Assembly: GCA_965247375.1 (NCBI GenBank)
Contig: CBDFHU010000013.1
Location: 20,276 to 84,275 of the forward strand
From: Arsenicibacter sp965247375
GTDB taxonomy: Bacteria > Bacteroidota > Bacteroidia > Cytophagales > Spirosomataceae
Direction of reading: 5' to 3'
DNA: 64,000 nt
The notes beneath the pieces are model-generated. The model worked only from the letters and a program-made list of their open reading frames with translations, ran no database searches and was not told the DNA's origin. Positions 51,481 through 61,130 of the stretch are shown piece after piece; position 1 is the first letter of the stretch, and each line of letters starts with the position of its first letter. A program made the translations under genes and the position numbers.

Positions 51481-51618
51481 GCGAAAAGTATTGGGTGGCA
51501 AAAATACCAGATACCTTGCCGTAAGCCAAATCCGGCCGTAACCTCTTAGGCTACGGAAAGCAGCTTTGACCAACGGATGGCTGGTTTGACGGGAAATTCG
51601 GGGCTTTGGGCAAAGGTA

Positions 51619-53637
51619 CTACATTTTCATAATCGTGAACTCGACACGACGGTTCAGGCGACGTTTTTCTTCCGTTTCGTTGCTGGCAATCGGTTTACTG
51701 GGTCCCCAGGCCTTTGTCTGAATCCGTTTTTCGGTAATCCCTTTGCTGATCAGATAGTCTTTCACGACCCGTACCCGGTCTTCGGCGAGTTTCATGTTGG
51801 GTGCCCATTCGCCCTGATTATCCGTATGACCTTCAATCAGAATCTCCATGTCGGCATACTTGTTCATCATATCCACGATACGGTCGAGCTCAACATTGGC
51901 CCCTTCCAGGAGGTCAAACTTGCTCTGCTCGAACAGCACCTCCCGCATGACAATTTTCTGGCCGGGCTGAATCGGAATCATGTACAGATTGCGTTTGATG
52001 TCGCGGAACCGCTTGTCTTTACTGAGATCCAGCGTTTCACTAGCCGGGAAATAGCCTTCCTTGGTCGCTGTCAGATTATAGGCGCTTTGCGTGGGGACAA
52101 TCATTTTGTATTCACCCGTTTCAGGGTCATACTCCACTTTGGTGATTTCCTTATTCTTATCCTGTAACAGGCCCGTAGCAACCTCTGATGAGACCGGTTT
52201 CTTACTTTGTGCATCGAGCACCTGCCCCGAAATAATGGCTACCGGATCGGGTTTGATGGCCGGAAACAGCTTCAAGCGGAAAATATCATCTTCGCCCAGT
52301 GAATTGGCCCGGGAACTCAGATACGCGAAGTCGCCGGATGCCGGAATGGTGAAATAACCGTCCCACTCAGGGGTATTAATCGAAGGCCCCAGATTCTCCG
52401 GAGTCGACCAGTTGGTCCAGGTATCGTCCTGACGGCGGGTAACGAAAATGTCGCCTTTGCCAAAGCCGGGGAGTCCGCCTGAGGTAAAATACAATGTACG
52501 GCCGTCGGCAGCCAGGAAGGGAGAGCTTTCAAAATCAGCGGTATTGACCGTGGCACCAAGCGTTTTCGGCTCCGTCCAGTTACGGTTACTTTGCAGGAAC
52601 GATACATACAGATCGCGGTTGCCCTCGGTATCTTTCCGCTGAACGGCCAGAATCATAGTTTTGCCGTCAGGCGAAACGGTGAATTCCAGCTGGTTGTCTT
52701 TGTGCAGGTTGTAATTGTTAGTGATCCGGCATTCGACCGGAAACGACCAGCCTGCTTTCGTATGCGTTGATTTGGAAATACCGAACGCCAGCCCGCCTTC
52801 GGGTTTATAGACGTTGATCAGGTAAATGGTACGTCCGTCGGTCGACATACCGCTAATGGCATTGTCGCCGTCATTATTGATCGGCCCGCCAATGTTAACG
52901 GCCTCGCTCCAGACACCGCCAGACTCCAGATTCGAAAACCAGACATCCTGCTTGTTGGGACTGCCGATGTTATTCTTGTTGAAGTTACGGGTAAAATAGA
53001 GCGTTTTGCCATCGGGGGCGATTACGGGGGCAACTTCCTGTCCCGTGGTATTGATGGTTTTGCCTAAATTTTCTTTCTGTAAATCTTTTGGCGTGCCTTT
53101 TGAGACGTTGACTTCAATCGGCAGCGGAGTGGCTGCATTGGAAAGGCCGATGGCATCAATCTGATTCGGACCTTTCAGGGCGCCGGTGTTCAGATAGACT
53201 TTTACCTGGGCAATGCTCAGGGCGGTATCCTTGAGCATCACGTAGAGCGCAGGCTCAGCGCGGGCAGCAGCATTGGCCTGGTAAACCGGATGTTCGGTCC
53301 CTTTGGCGTCATAGGCAATCACCCGGATAACAGCGCCCGGGTTTACGTTTTCGGCAATGATGATCTGCCTGGCATTCATAGGTTTATCAAAACCTACGTG
53401 AATCCATTCTTCATTCGGACTATCCGGATAGAGCGGTGACCACGCGCAAACCGATTCACCGGTCTGAGGCAGTTTGCTGGGCCGGCCAAGCGCCTGTGAA
53501 GCCTTGTATTGCTGGCCATACACTTCGCCTTTCCCTTCCGATGAAACACCGATAACACGACTCGCCCACTGTACCGTTTGCGCAGAGACACCCGTACAAA
53601 ACAGCCATAGACTTAAGCTAACCAAAACACCTTTCAT
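51619..53637 (-). CDS. OmpA family protein with PD40 beta-propeller repeats
   Basis: The 672-residue protein has a signal peptide (MKGVLVSLSLWLFCTGVSAQ). A galactose-binding-like domain follows (about 25-160). Next are four to five PD40-type repeats (GKTLYFTRNF, GRTIYLINVY, GKTMILAVQR, GRTLYFTSGG) and a carboxypeptidase-regulatory-like domain (ISGQVLDAQSKKPV). A C-terminal OmpA peptidoglycan-binding domain ends the protein (LIEGHTDNQGEWAPNMKLAEDRVRVVKDYL, in two blocks, and RRLNRRVEF). Related Bacteroidota proteins sit in the outer membrane near peptidoglycan or with gliding/secretion systems. ATG 53643 is an alternative start. Confidence 0.9.
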   Translation of the reverse strand: MKGVLVSLSLWLFCTGVSAQTVQWASRVIGVSSEGKGEVYGQQYKASQALGRPSKLPQTGESVCAWSPLYPDSPNEEWIHVGFDKPMNARQIIIAENVNPGAVIRVIAYDAKGTEHPVYQANAAARAEPALYVMLKDTALSIAQVKVYLNTGALKGPNQIDAIGLSNAATPLPIEVNVSKGTPKDLQKENLGKTINTTGQEVAPVIAPDGKTLYFTRNFNKNNIGSPNKQDVWFSNLESGGVWSEAVNIGGPINNDGDNAISGMSTDGRTIYLINVYKPEGGLAFGISKSTHTKAGWSFPVECRITNNYNLHKDNQLEFTVSPDGKTMILAVQRKDTEGNRDLYVSFLQSNRNWTEPKTLGATVNTADFESSPFLAADGRTLYFTSGGLPGFGKGDIFVTRRQDDTWTNWSTPENLGPSINTPEWDGYFTIPASGDFAYLSSRANSLGEDDIFRLKLFPAIKPDPVAIISGQVLDAQSKKPVSSEVATGLLQDKNKEITKVEYDPETGEYKMIVPTQSAYNLTATKEGYFPASETLDLSKDKRFRDIKRNLYMIPIQPGQKIVMREVLFEQSKFDLLEGANVELDRIVDMMNKYADMEILIEGHTDNQGEWAPNMKLAEDRVRVVKDYLISKGITEKRIQTKAWGPSKPIASNETEEKRRLNRRVEFTIMKM

Positions 53638-53870
53638 GCGCATGCAAAAACCAACCACAAAAATTGTGCGGATTAAGTTAGCAACAAAACCCCACTTTAT
53701 GAATACCGCTTTTTATTTTTCAACGGCCCGGACCTCCCGATATTTTTTGGACGGTTCCCGGAAAGGATTAACCTCTATTTATACCTTATAAATGGTTTGG
53801 TGTACTTGCATTGGTCAATCAGTAATATTATCTAATTTACGCCTTTCATTGCAAAAAATTAACTTTCCTG

Positions 53871-55094
53871 ATGAAACTAGTAACCCGCGTTCAACTTTCC
53901 CTCATGATGTTCCTGATGTTCTTCATGTGGGGAGCCTGGTATGGCCAGATGAGTAAATACCTCCTGACACAACTCAATGCAACCGGCGATCAGGTCGGTA
54001 ATGCCTATACGGCTTTCTCACTGGCGATGATCATTGCTCCGTTTTTCATGGGAATGATCGCCGACCGCTATTTTGCTGCTCAGCGGGTAATGGGTGTCCT
54101 GTGTCTGGCGGGCGCTGGGATCCTCTATTTCCTGATGAAAGAAAACAACCCTGATACATTCTTTTACCTGATTCTTGCCTATTGCATCACCTTTGCGCCG
54201 TTGCTGGCCCTGTCAAATTCAATTGCCATGCAGCAGATGGTCAGTCCCGAAAAAGAGTTTCCGGGCATCCGCGTGATGGGTACAATTGCCTGGATTCTGG
54301 TAACGAACATTGTCGGCTACTATGGTTTCGGTGACAAAGCACAAATTTTTGAACTGGCCATGTACGCATCAGCCGTTTTGGGTGTATTCTCGTTCTTCCT
54401 GCCGAACACACCGCCGAAACAAACCGAAAGTGCATCGGTTTCGCAGATTCTGGGTCTGGATGCCTTCAAACTTTTTAAAGACCGCTCATTTGCTATCTTC
54501 TTCCTGTCGTCGGTTCTGATCTGTATTCCGTTGTCGTTTTACTACGCGATGGCCAACCCGTCGCTGACGGATTCGGGCATGACCAATGTGGAAAACAAAA
54601 TGTCGCTGGGGCAGGCATCGGAGGTAATTTTTATGTTGCTGATCCCGTTCGCGTTTACACGCCTTGGCGTAAAGAAAATGCTGATCGTCGGGCTGGTGGC
54701 CTGGATTGCACGTTTCCTCCTGTTCGGATATGGCGATGCGTCAACGAGTGAGTGGATGCTGTACATTGCCATTCTGCTGCATGGGGTCTGTTATGACTTT
54801 TTCTTCGTGACGGGCCAGATTTATACCGATAATAAGGCCGGTGATAAGATCAAATCGTCGGCACAGGGGCTTATTACCATTGCTACCTATGGTATAGGCA
54901 TGGGTATCGGATCAAAACTGTCGGGGATTATCCTCGACATGTATACCGCCGCTGACGGTACGAAAAACTGGACATCCGTTTGGCTGGTGCCGGCTGGTAT
55001 CACCGTCTTTGTGTTGCTGCTGTTTATTTTTCTGTTCACCGACCGCAATAAATCCGTTCCGGCTGCCAATGAGATGGTTGCCCGGGAAGTATAG
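53871..55094 (+). CDS. Nucleoside permease, NupG-type MFS transporter
   Basis: The 407-residue protein has 12 hydrophobic helices with the nucleoside:H+ symporter family start (LMMFLMFFMWGAWYGQMSKYL) and internal SNSIAMQQM and FPGIRVMGTIAWI, close to NupG/XapB. It would import nucleosides by proton symport. It ends 2 bp before xthA. The 233-bp gap upstream shows no clear operator. Confidence 0.88.
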   Translation: MKLVTRVQLSLMMFLMFFMWGAWYGQMSKYLLTQLNATGDQVGNAYTAFSLAMIIAPFFMGMIADRYFAAQRVMGVLCLAGAGILYFLMKENNPDTFFYLILAYCITFAPLLALSNSIAMQQMVSPEKEFPGIRVMGTIAWILVTNIVGYYGFGDKAQIFELAMYASAVLGVFSFFLPNTPPKQTESASVSQILGLDAFKLFKDRSFAIFFLSSVLICIPLSFYYAMANPSLTDSGMTNVENKMSLGQASEVIFMLLIPFAFTRLGVKKMLIVGLVAWIARFLLFGYGDASTSEWMLYIAILLHGVCYDFFFVTGQIYTDNKAGDKIKSSAQGLITIATYGIGMGIGSKLSGIILDMYTAADGTKNWTSVWLVPAGITVFVLLLFIFLFTDRNKSVPAANEMVAREV

Positions 55095-55096
55095 GA

Positions 55097-55864
55097 ATGA
55101 AACTGCTTACGTATAATCTGAACGGCATCCGGTCAGCCATGAGCAAAGGGCTCGTGGACTGGCTGGGTGTCCATAATTTTGATGTCCTCTGTTTCCAGGA
55201 AGTTAAAGCGACGCACGATGTGGTCGATCTGAAGCCGTTTGAGGACCTTGGCTATGGCTATCACTGGCATGCGGCCGAGAAAAAAGGATACTCGGGCGTG
55301 GCGACGTTTTCGCGCGAAAAACCGGAGCAGGCTGTTTTAGGCTGCGGCTTACCCCATTATGATTGCGAAGGCCGGATTCTGCGTACGGACTTTGGCGACA
55401 TTACCGTCTTAAACTGCTATTTCCCGTCGGGAACCAGCGGCGATCTGCGTCAGGACGTTAAAATGCAGTTTCTGGATGAGTTTTATGACTATGTACAGGC
55501 GCTGAAAGCCGAACGGCCAAACCTGATTATTGTAGGAGACTATAATATCGCCCATACCGAAAAAGACATCCATGACCCTGTCCGGAATAAAAATACGACC
55601 GGCTTCCTGCCCGAAGAACGGGCGTGGATGACGAAGTGGTTTACATCCGGATTTACCGATAGTTTCCGGCTGATGCATCCGGATGCGGTTGAATACAGCT
55701 GGTGGAGCTACCGTGCCGGAGCACGTGCCAATAACAAAGGCTGGCGGATCGACTACATCTCGGTAAGTGATATAATCAAGTACCGGATTATCGGGGCAGG
55801 GCACTTCCGTGATGCCGTCCATTCTGACCATGCCGGTGTGTGGGTGGAACTGTCAGCAAGTTGA
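55097..55864 (+). CDS. xthA: Exodeoxyribonuclease III (AP endonuclease)
   Basis: The 255-residue enzyme has the EEP fold motifs of Xth/APE1: TYNLNGIRSAMSKG, CFQEVKA (metal-binding Glu), GYSGVATFSRE, VGDYNIAHTEKDIHDP (catalytic Asp-x-Asn), GWRIDYISVS and SDHAGVWVEL (catalytic Asp-His). It cleaves abasic sites and acts as a 3' exonuclease in base-excision repair. It starts 2 bp after the nucleoside permease, so the two are probably cotranscribed. Confidence 0.95.
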   Translation: MKLLTYNLNGIRSAMSKGLVDWLGVHNFDVLCFQEVKATHDVVDLKPFEDLGYGYHWHAAEKKGYSGVATFSREKPEQAVLGCGLPHYDCEGRILRTDFGDITVLNCYFPSGTSGDLRQDVKMQFLDEFYDYVQALKAERPNLIIVGDYNIAHTEKDIHDPVRNKNTTGFLPEERAWMTKWFTSGFTDSFRLMHPDAVEYSWWSYRAGARANNKGWRIDYISVSDIIKYRIIGAGHFRDAVHSDHAGVWVELSAS

Positions 55865-55922
55865 TTCGGTTAGTAGACTATTAATACTGCGTAACCGTAA
55901 TTATTGTCTGATTTTCTGATTA

Positions 55923-56405
55923 ATGCAAACACAGCTTAAAGAGCTTTTCGAGCATTTTGCCCATCCCGGGCGTATTGACTGGATTGGTATCCGGCCGGTC
56001 CGCCGCGGCGAAATCCGCGAAATGGACGCCGTAGAGGTGACGACTGAAAAAGGTATTCTCGGCGATCACTACAGTGGTACAAGCGGTAAACGCCATGTGA
56101 CGCTGATCCAGTCGGAGCACCTGCCCGTTATCGCGTCATACGTCAATATGGATACCGTAACGCCGGACCTGCTGCGCCGGAACATCATGGTGTCCGGCCT
56201 GAATTTACTGGCCCTGAAAGATCATAAAATTCAGATCGGAGCCGACGTGATTTTACAGATAACGGGTGCCTGTCATCCGTGTTCCCGTATGGAGCAGAAT
56301 CTGGGGCCGGGAGGCTATAATGCGGTTCGGGGACATGGCGGACTGACCGCACGCGTGCTTCAGAGCGGGACAATCCGCGTGGGTGATCCGGTGGTGGTAC
56401 TTTAA
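55923..56405 (+). CDS. MOSC domain protein
   Basis: The 160-residue single-domain protein shows the MOSC pattern: GRIDWIGIRPVRRGE, a conserved LGDHYSG, HVTLIQSEHLPVIA, LRRNIMVSGLNLLAL and the conserved Cys in GACHPCSRMEQNLGPGGY. MOSC proteins bind molybdenum cofactor or transfer sulfur through that Cys. Its stop overlaps the convergent gene by four bases. Function beyond the family is unknown. Confidence 0.92.
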   Translation: MQTQLKELFEHFAHPGRIDWIGIRPVRRGEIREMDAVEVTTEKGILGDHYSGTSGKRHVTLIQSEHLPVIASYVNMDTVTPDLLRRNIMVSGLNLLALKDHKIQIGADVILQITGACHPCSRMEQNLGPGGYNAVRGHGGLTARVLQSGTIRVGDPVVVL

Positions 56406-57175
56406 TTCGTTTCGGGGTCGGCTTTAATCCGTGAGCGCGACGGCAGATTGCGGTAGCCGACCCTGTATAAACGCTCCCGGTTTTGCAGGGTAACAATCAG
56501 ATCGTAATCTTCGGCCACCAACAGGTACTCATCGTTCAAATCACAAAATTCAATAAAAGCGTCGGTTTCGGCGGCTGTGATGCTGGTTGCCTGTTCAATG
56601 AGTAACCGCAAACGCTCCATGGCCAGTTTGTGACGCTTATACTCCTGCATCAGGGCAGCGGCCTTGCGCTCGCCTTTGGCCCGTTTACTGAATAATTCGT
56701 AGAGTAAGGTAATTCCGGCCCCATCGGCAACACGGTCAAAAGCCTGTTCACCGGTTACTTTGCGCGAGGCCACCGGAGCCGTCAGCTCCTGCTGGATTTC
56801 ACGCTTCACTTCTTCGTATCGTTTGGCCGTAATCGTTACTTCCTTGAGCTCATAAACGCGGTCCGGAAGTTTGGGAAGCGGGCGTGCATTAATGACCGGA
56901 TTATCGGTGCCGTCCCATTTAATACCTACGCTGCCATAGGCCTGATGGGTGAAAATCAGGGAATCACCAGTGAGTGCGGTAATAAAAAAACGCCCGACAG
57001 CATTGGTCCGGACCCGTTGCCGCGTCCGTTTATTCGTCACCATACCCTTATCGACACCTTTGCTGTCGTTCCGGTCAATGACTGTCCCAATCACATATTT
57101 GCCCTGAGCGTAGCCCGATTCTATGGAGCCAAAAAGCCCCGGCAACAAGAGAATCAAAATCTGTAAATACCGCAT
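56402..57175 (-). CDS. Exported protein with carboxypeptidase-like regulatory domain
   Basis: The 257-residue protein has a signal peptide (to about residue 24, SGYAQ). A short beta-sandwich of the carboxypeptidase-regulatory/TonB-plug-preceding type follows (KYVIGTVIDRNDSKG, NAVGRFFITAL). Then comes VYELKEVTITAKRYEEVKRE, as seen before SusC-like plugs, and a charged helical C-terminal part. No enzyme motif is seen. It is convergent with the MOSC gene, overlapping by four bases. Confidence 0.75.
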   Translation of the reverse strand: MRYLQILILLLPGLFGSIESGYAQGKYVIGTVIDRNDSKGVDKGMVTNKRTRQRVRTNAVGRFFITALTGDSLIFTHQAYGSVGIKWDGTDNPVINARPLPKLPDRVYELKEVTITAKRYEEVKREIQQELTAPVASRKVTGEQAFDRVADGAGITLLYELFSKRAKGERKAAALMQEYKRHKLAMERLRLLIEQATSITAAETDAFIEFCDLNDEYLLVAEDYDLIVTLQNRERLYRVGYRNLPSRSRIKADPETN

Positions 57176-57232
57176 GAAGAGCGAATTTACAGTTTATCGG
57201 CTTGCCGGGGCATTAGTAGGCTGTTAAAAAAG

Positions 57233-57901
57233 CTAAAAAACGATTTCCGGGAATAAAGCCTGTAGCCGGTCAACCGACATTTCGGTAAAATCACGGATAA
57301 CATCATTAACCAGCGGACGCAGGACTGCTTCTGGTTCGGTTGTAGCAACCCCGACCACCCGAGCTCCCGAAGATGTACCTGCTTTAATGCCGGTCAGAGA
57401 ATCTTCAAAAACTACACTGTCAGCAGGAGTTACCCCGAGCATGTCCATCGCCTTCAGGTAAATTTCCGGATCAGGCTTGGGGTTGATAACCAGTCCTTCG
57501 TTCAGCAAAGCGTCGAAATAGGGCTGGAAGCCAAGGGCGTCAATCACAAAATCAAGATTTTCAACCGGTGCCGAGGTCGCGACGGCTGTTTTTATACCGG
57601 CGGCTTTCAGGCTTTTCAGAAACGCTTCCAGACCGGCAACCGGCTGGACAGCATCCTTGTATAACTCGCGGAACAGCGCTTCCTTTTCATAAGCCAGCTG
57701 CCGTGACTCTTCAGTTGTAAGCGGTTTGCCGTCGAACAGGTGAGCAATAATATGATTGTTATGCTTACCGGAAATGTACTCGACAAATTCGTCGTCGGTC
57801 AGCGATTTGCCGTAGCGTTCGTAATATTTCCGCCAGGCAATCTGGTGATGCGGATTGGTATCGGCAATGACACCATCCATGTCAAAAATGACTGCTTTCA
57901 T
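57233..57901 (-). CDS. HAD-family phosphatase, beta-phosphoglucomutase-like
   Basis: The 222-residue protein has the HAD motif I FDMDGVIADT (nucleophile Asp8, acid Asp10), a helical cap, motif II VATSAP, Lys in NPKPDPEIY and motif IV VFEDSLTGIKAG. This set fits beta-phosphoglucomutase/phosphatase subfamily I proteins. It follows an MFS transporter gene by 12 bp; HAD-MFS pairs also occur as ybjI-ybjJ in E. coli. The sugar phosphate is unknown. Confidence 0.9.
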   Translation of the reverse strand: MKAVIFDMDGVIADTNPHHQIAWRKYYERYGKSLTDDEFVEYISGKHNNHIIAHLFDGKPLTTEESRQLAYEKEALFRELYKDAVQPVAGLEAFLKSLKAAGIKTAVATSAPVENLDFVIDALGFQPYFDALLNEGLVINPKPDPEIYLKAMDMLGVTPADSVVFEDSLTGIKAGTSSGARVVGVATTEPEAVLRPLVNDVIRDFTEMSVDRLQALFPEIVF

Positions 57902-57913
57902 GTTTAGCTGAGG

Positions 57914-59113
57914 TTATTCGTGAAGGGTTACTTTGCGCGAGAGGGCAGCGGCGACCAGCAGCATCAAAGCTACCAGACCAAGGCCGTAGACCAGCCCGTA
58001 TGATTCAGAAACAAAACCAATGACCGGCGGACCGGCAAGGAAGCCTACAAAACTGTAGGTAGCAAACGTAGCCAGACCGGCTGCCGGCGAAATGTCCGGG
58101 ATTCGCATCGATGCTGCATACAGAATTGGCGCTCCCAGTGAGCAGCCGGCACCCAACAGGGCAAAGCCAAGCAGACTCGTTGCGGGGAAGGGCAACAGAA
58201 TAGCGAGTAATAAACCGCTTGCAGCTACCAGACCGCCAAGCAGCAGGATGCGCTTTGAGCCAATGACCGGAATAATGGCGTCGCCCAGAAACCGGCCTAG
58301 GGTCATGGTCAGTGAGAAACTGGCAAAACCAAGGGCCGCGATCTGTTTGGTTGCGTGTGCATTGTCGCGCAGATAAACCGCACTCCAGTCGAAGGCTACC
58401 CCTTCGCCCATCGAAACGGCCAGCCCGATGAGGATCATAATCATCAGCGCCAGATTAGGTTTGACAAACGACGAGCCGGAACTCCCGACAATCTGTCCCG
58501 GAATACTGACCAGCGTTGGCCGGATCAGAAACGTAATCAGCACGACAAACAGAATCGACACCAGCATATGGGCCGGCGGCGGAATGTGAAATGAAATGGC
58601 CAGACCCGCCAGACCTGACCCCGTCATGCCGCCCAGACTCCACATCCCGTGGCAGGCTGACATGATCGAAATCTTTTCTTCGCGTTCGACGTTGGTGGCT
58701 GCCGTATTCATGGCCACGTTGATCAAGGCATTGCACATACCCACCATGATCAGACCAAAGGTGAGTACGACGGCGTTCGGCGCATTAATCGGAACCAGCA
58801 TGCTGAAACACAGGGCCAGAACAGCCACGAAGCACGAGCGGGCTTCACCCAGTTTGCCGACAATCCAGCCGGTCATCGGGTTCATGAGCAGTAAGCCGAC
58901 CGGCAGGCCGAAAAGCGTCAGGCCCAGCCCGGCATCGCTCAGATGCAGCTTATCTTTTACGTATGGTATATGACTTACCCAGCTTCCGAAAAGCAGGCTG
59001 TCGGTAGCAAACACAAGGCCAACCGCACGGGCTTTGGCCGATGACGTAAATGTATGGAGGTTGCGGACAAAGCGATTGCCACGCCAACCCATGGTTGAGG
59101 TAACCGTATTCAT
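57914..59113 (-). CDS. MFS transporter, YbjJ-like
   Basis: The 399-residue protein has 12 hydrophobic helices, the inter-helix motif NPMTGWIVGKLGEAR and a motif-like GRFLGDAI in the second half. N-terminal FGSWVSHIPYVKDKLHLSDAGLG resembles the YbjJ/sugar-efflux branch. Met-8 is an alternative start. It is upstream of and coupled to a HAD phosphatase gene and divergent from an AraC regulator gene (start codons 130 bp apart), which probably controls it. Confidence 0.86.
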   Translation of the reverse strand: MNTVTSTMGWRGNRFVRNLHTFTSSAKARAVGLVFATDSLLFGSWVSHIPYVKDKLHLSDAGLGLTLFGLPVGLLLMNPMTGWIVGKLGEARSCFVAVLALCFSMLVPINAPNAVVLTFGLIMVGMCNALINVAMNTAATNVEREEKISIMSACHGMWSLGGMTGSGLAGLAISFHIPPPAHMLVSILFVVLITFLIRPTLVSIPGQIVGSSGSSFVKPNLALMIMILIGLAVSMGEGVAFDWSAVYLRDNAHATKQIAALGFASFSLTMTLGRFLGDAIIPVIGSKRILLLGGLVAASGLLLAILLPFPATSLLGFALLGAGCSLGAPILYAASMRIPDISPAAGLATFATYSFVGFLAGPPVIGFVSESYGLVYGLGLVALMLLVAAALSRKVTLHE

Positions 59114-59243
59114 GACGCAAAGGTACTGTCCTGTTAGTGATTCAGCTTATACTGCATTTACTTCTTGTAGTGCTATATTTGCATTATGGAATTGTTATTT
59201 TAAAGTATATAATCAATTTTGCATTACATCCTGGAATAATACT

Positions 59244-60089
59244 ATGCGTCTTCAATTTGAAAAAATAGAGCCTGAAATCGGCAGTTCGTTTAAGGCAGTT
59301 CATCATAGGGAGCCGAACAGCTGCTGGGTATTCTGGCATTACCACCCTGAATATGAAATCGTTTACCTGCCGTTCGGAAACGGGAAACAGCACATCGGTC
59401 AGCATATATCAACTTACGAAAACGGTCAGCTTCTGTTCATCGGCCCGAACATCCCGCATCTGAACCTGAGTTACGGCGTCGAGCATAAGTTTGAGGAGGT
59501 GGTTGTTCAGCTGCGGGAGGATTTTCTGGGTGGTGAATTTTTCGGACGACCTGAAATAGCGGCCATCCGGCGTTTATTTGAGCGGGCAAAGCTGGGATTG
59601 TCTTTCGGTCCGGAAACGCGGCAAACGCTGGGGCCGAAGCTGATTGAATTACCGACATTAGCGCCATTTGAGCGTATGCTGAGCCTGCTGGCTATTTTTC
59701 AGCATCTGGCTACCACAACGGATGTGACACCGCTGCACGCTGAAGGTATTTTGTTCGACCCGAGTCCCCGCGAGCAGGAACGCATCAACCGGATTTATAA
59801 ATACGTGGAGGTCAACTATACCAAGGTAATAAACCTGGAAGAAGTAGCAGAAGTAGCCAGTCTGACAGTACCGGCCTTTTGCCGGTACTTTAAAAAAGTC
59901 ACGCAGATGACCTTTACGGAGTTTGTGAACGAATATCGGGTAAATCAGGCGCAGCGGTTGCTGCATAGCTCGCGGACGGTTGCTGATGTGGGCTTTGCCG
60001 TTGGTTTCAACAACCTGTCGCACTTCAATAAAACCTTTAAGGCGGTGACCGGGCAGACGCCTAGCGCTTATCGGGAAGAACTGGTGTAG
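59244..60089 (+). CDS. AraC family transcriptional regulator
   Basis: Start ATG 59244 (MRLQFEKIEPEIG) is chosen; the longer frame to 59034 runs antisense through the MFS gene. The 281-residue protein has an N-terminal cupin sugar-sensing domain (FWHYHPEYEIVYLP, GPNIPHLNLSY). Two C-terminal AraC helix-turn-helices follow (LEEVAEVASLTVPAFCRYF; VADVGFAVGFNNLSHFNKTFK). A -7 box TATATTTG at 59174-59181 precedes it. It is divergent from the MFS-HAD operon and overlaps the convergent glycosidase gene by 29 bp. Confidence 0.92.
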   Translation: MRLQFEKIEPEIGSSFKAVHHREPNSCWVFWHYHPEYEIVYLPFGNGKQHIGQHISTYENGQLLFIGPNIPHLNLSYGVEHKFEEVVVQLREDFLGGEFFGRPEIAAIRRLFERAKLGLSFGPETRQTLGPKLIELPTLAPFERMLSLLAIFQHLATTTDVTPLHAEGILFDPSPREQERINRIYKYVEVNYTKVINLEEVAEVASLTVPAFCRYFKKVTQMTFTEFVNEYRVNQAQRLLHSSRTVADVGFAVGFNNLSHFNKTFKAVTGQTPSAYREELV

Positions 60090-61104
60090 TTGCCTGCCAG
60101 CCTGTCTGCAACACCTTTGACGCTGCTTTGCCCTGCGGGCTGAACTGATCGCGTTCGCGGCCACGGTGCGTATCCTGCATAAACCATTTCCAGACAAATC
60201 CGCCCGCAAACCAGGGCTGTGGCCAGACACTTTCCAGAAATGCGGTGTAGGCATTCGCCTGAATCGTTTCATCGGGTGTACAGGCTGATTCAGACTCCCA
60301 GGGTTTTTCTGTAGAAAATGCGCAGGACCTATACCCGAATTCAGTGAACAGAATGGGTTTCTGCGTTTTGCGGCTAAAGCCGGAAAGATCGCTCAAATGA
60401 CGTTTCCAGCCTTTAGCGAGCTGCTTAACGGTAGGTTGTGCTTCGTCAGAAAGCGGGAAGTAGGCATCTACGCCAACGTAGTCGAGATCGTTCCAGAACG
60501 GGATTTTTTCGTACCGGTCCCAGTTGGCCGCGTAGGTAAGTTTCCCTTTATACTGCTGCCGTACCTGGCCGATGAGACGCTTCCAGAACTGAGGCCGTGC
60601 CGTCGCAAAACGGTCCAGTTCGGTGGTAATGCAATAGAGATCGACATGCAGTGAGTCAGCCATTCGGGCAAAATCAAGAATATACTGGCTGTAATCGTTT
60701 TCAAATGCCTGCCAGTCTTCTTCTTTGTCAAAGGACAGATCAAGGTGGGAGCCACCCATCATCCAGACATGTGGTTTCAGCATGACCTTAAGGCCCTGTT
60801 CGCGGGCCAGCCCGATGGTGCCGGCGACCCCTTCCGGAGTTTCTCCCCACCACTGACCGCCGCGTCCCTGCTCTTTGCGGTTACCGAAATAATGAAACCG
60901 GGCTTCGCCTTTCCGGCAAAACCCATACGGAACGATGGCGATCCATTCGCCTCCGATGCGTTTGACCTCCGTCAGACTGTTGGTTTCCGGTTTCCGGGGC
61001 GGGGCAACCAGATTTATCCCTTTCAGCTTTTCGCCGGTGTATACGACATCAGCCGCTGTCTGGCAGCTGAACAGGCAACTCAATAAGAGAATAAGCCTAA
61101 GCAT
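60061..61104 (-). CDS. GH113-like glycoside hydrolase, exported
   Basis: The 347-residue protein has a lipoprotein-type signal (LFSC, Cys14). It has a (beta/alpha)8-barrel pattern like GH113 beta-mannanases: GINLVAPPR, MLKPHVWM, a general acid Glu in CITTELDRF and a nucleophile Glu in ILFTEFGYRS, and barrel-end GGFVWKWF. It probably acts on mannan-type oligosaccharide in the periplasm or at the surface. Family membership is from motif recall. It overlaps the AraC gene by 29 bp and lies 26 bp downstream of the FG-GAP gene. Confidence 0.82.
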   Translation of the reverse strand: MLRLILLLSCLFSCQTAADVVYTGEKLKGINLVAPPRKPETNSLTEVKRIGGEWIAIVPYGFCRKGEARFHYFGNRKEQGRGGQWWGETPEGVAGTIGLAREQGLKVMLKPHVWMMGGSHLDLSFDKEEDWQAFENDYSQYILDFARMADSLHVDLYCITTELDRFATARPQFWKRLIGQVRQQYKGKLTYAANWDRYEKIPFWNDLDYVGVDAYFPLSDEAQPTVKQLAKGWKRHLSDLSGFSRKTQKPILFTEFGYRSCAFSTEKPWESESACTPDETIQANAYTAFLESVWPQPWFAGGFVWKWFMQDTHRGRERDQFSPQGKAASKVLQTGWQATTPVLPDKR

Positions 61105-61130
61105 AGGGATAAATCCGGTTATGAAACGGG

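Noticed and set aside
59034..59243. N-terminal extension of the AraC regulator
   Set aside because: It would run antisense through the MFS gene start and the divergent promoter region; family similarity begins at 59244.
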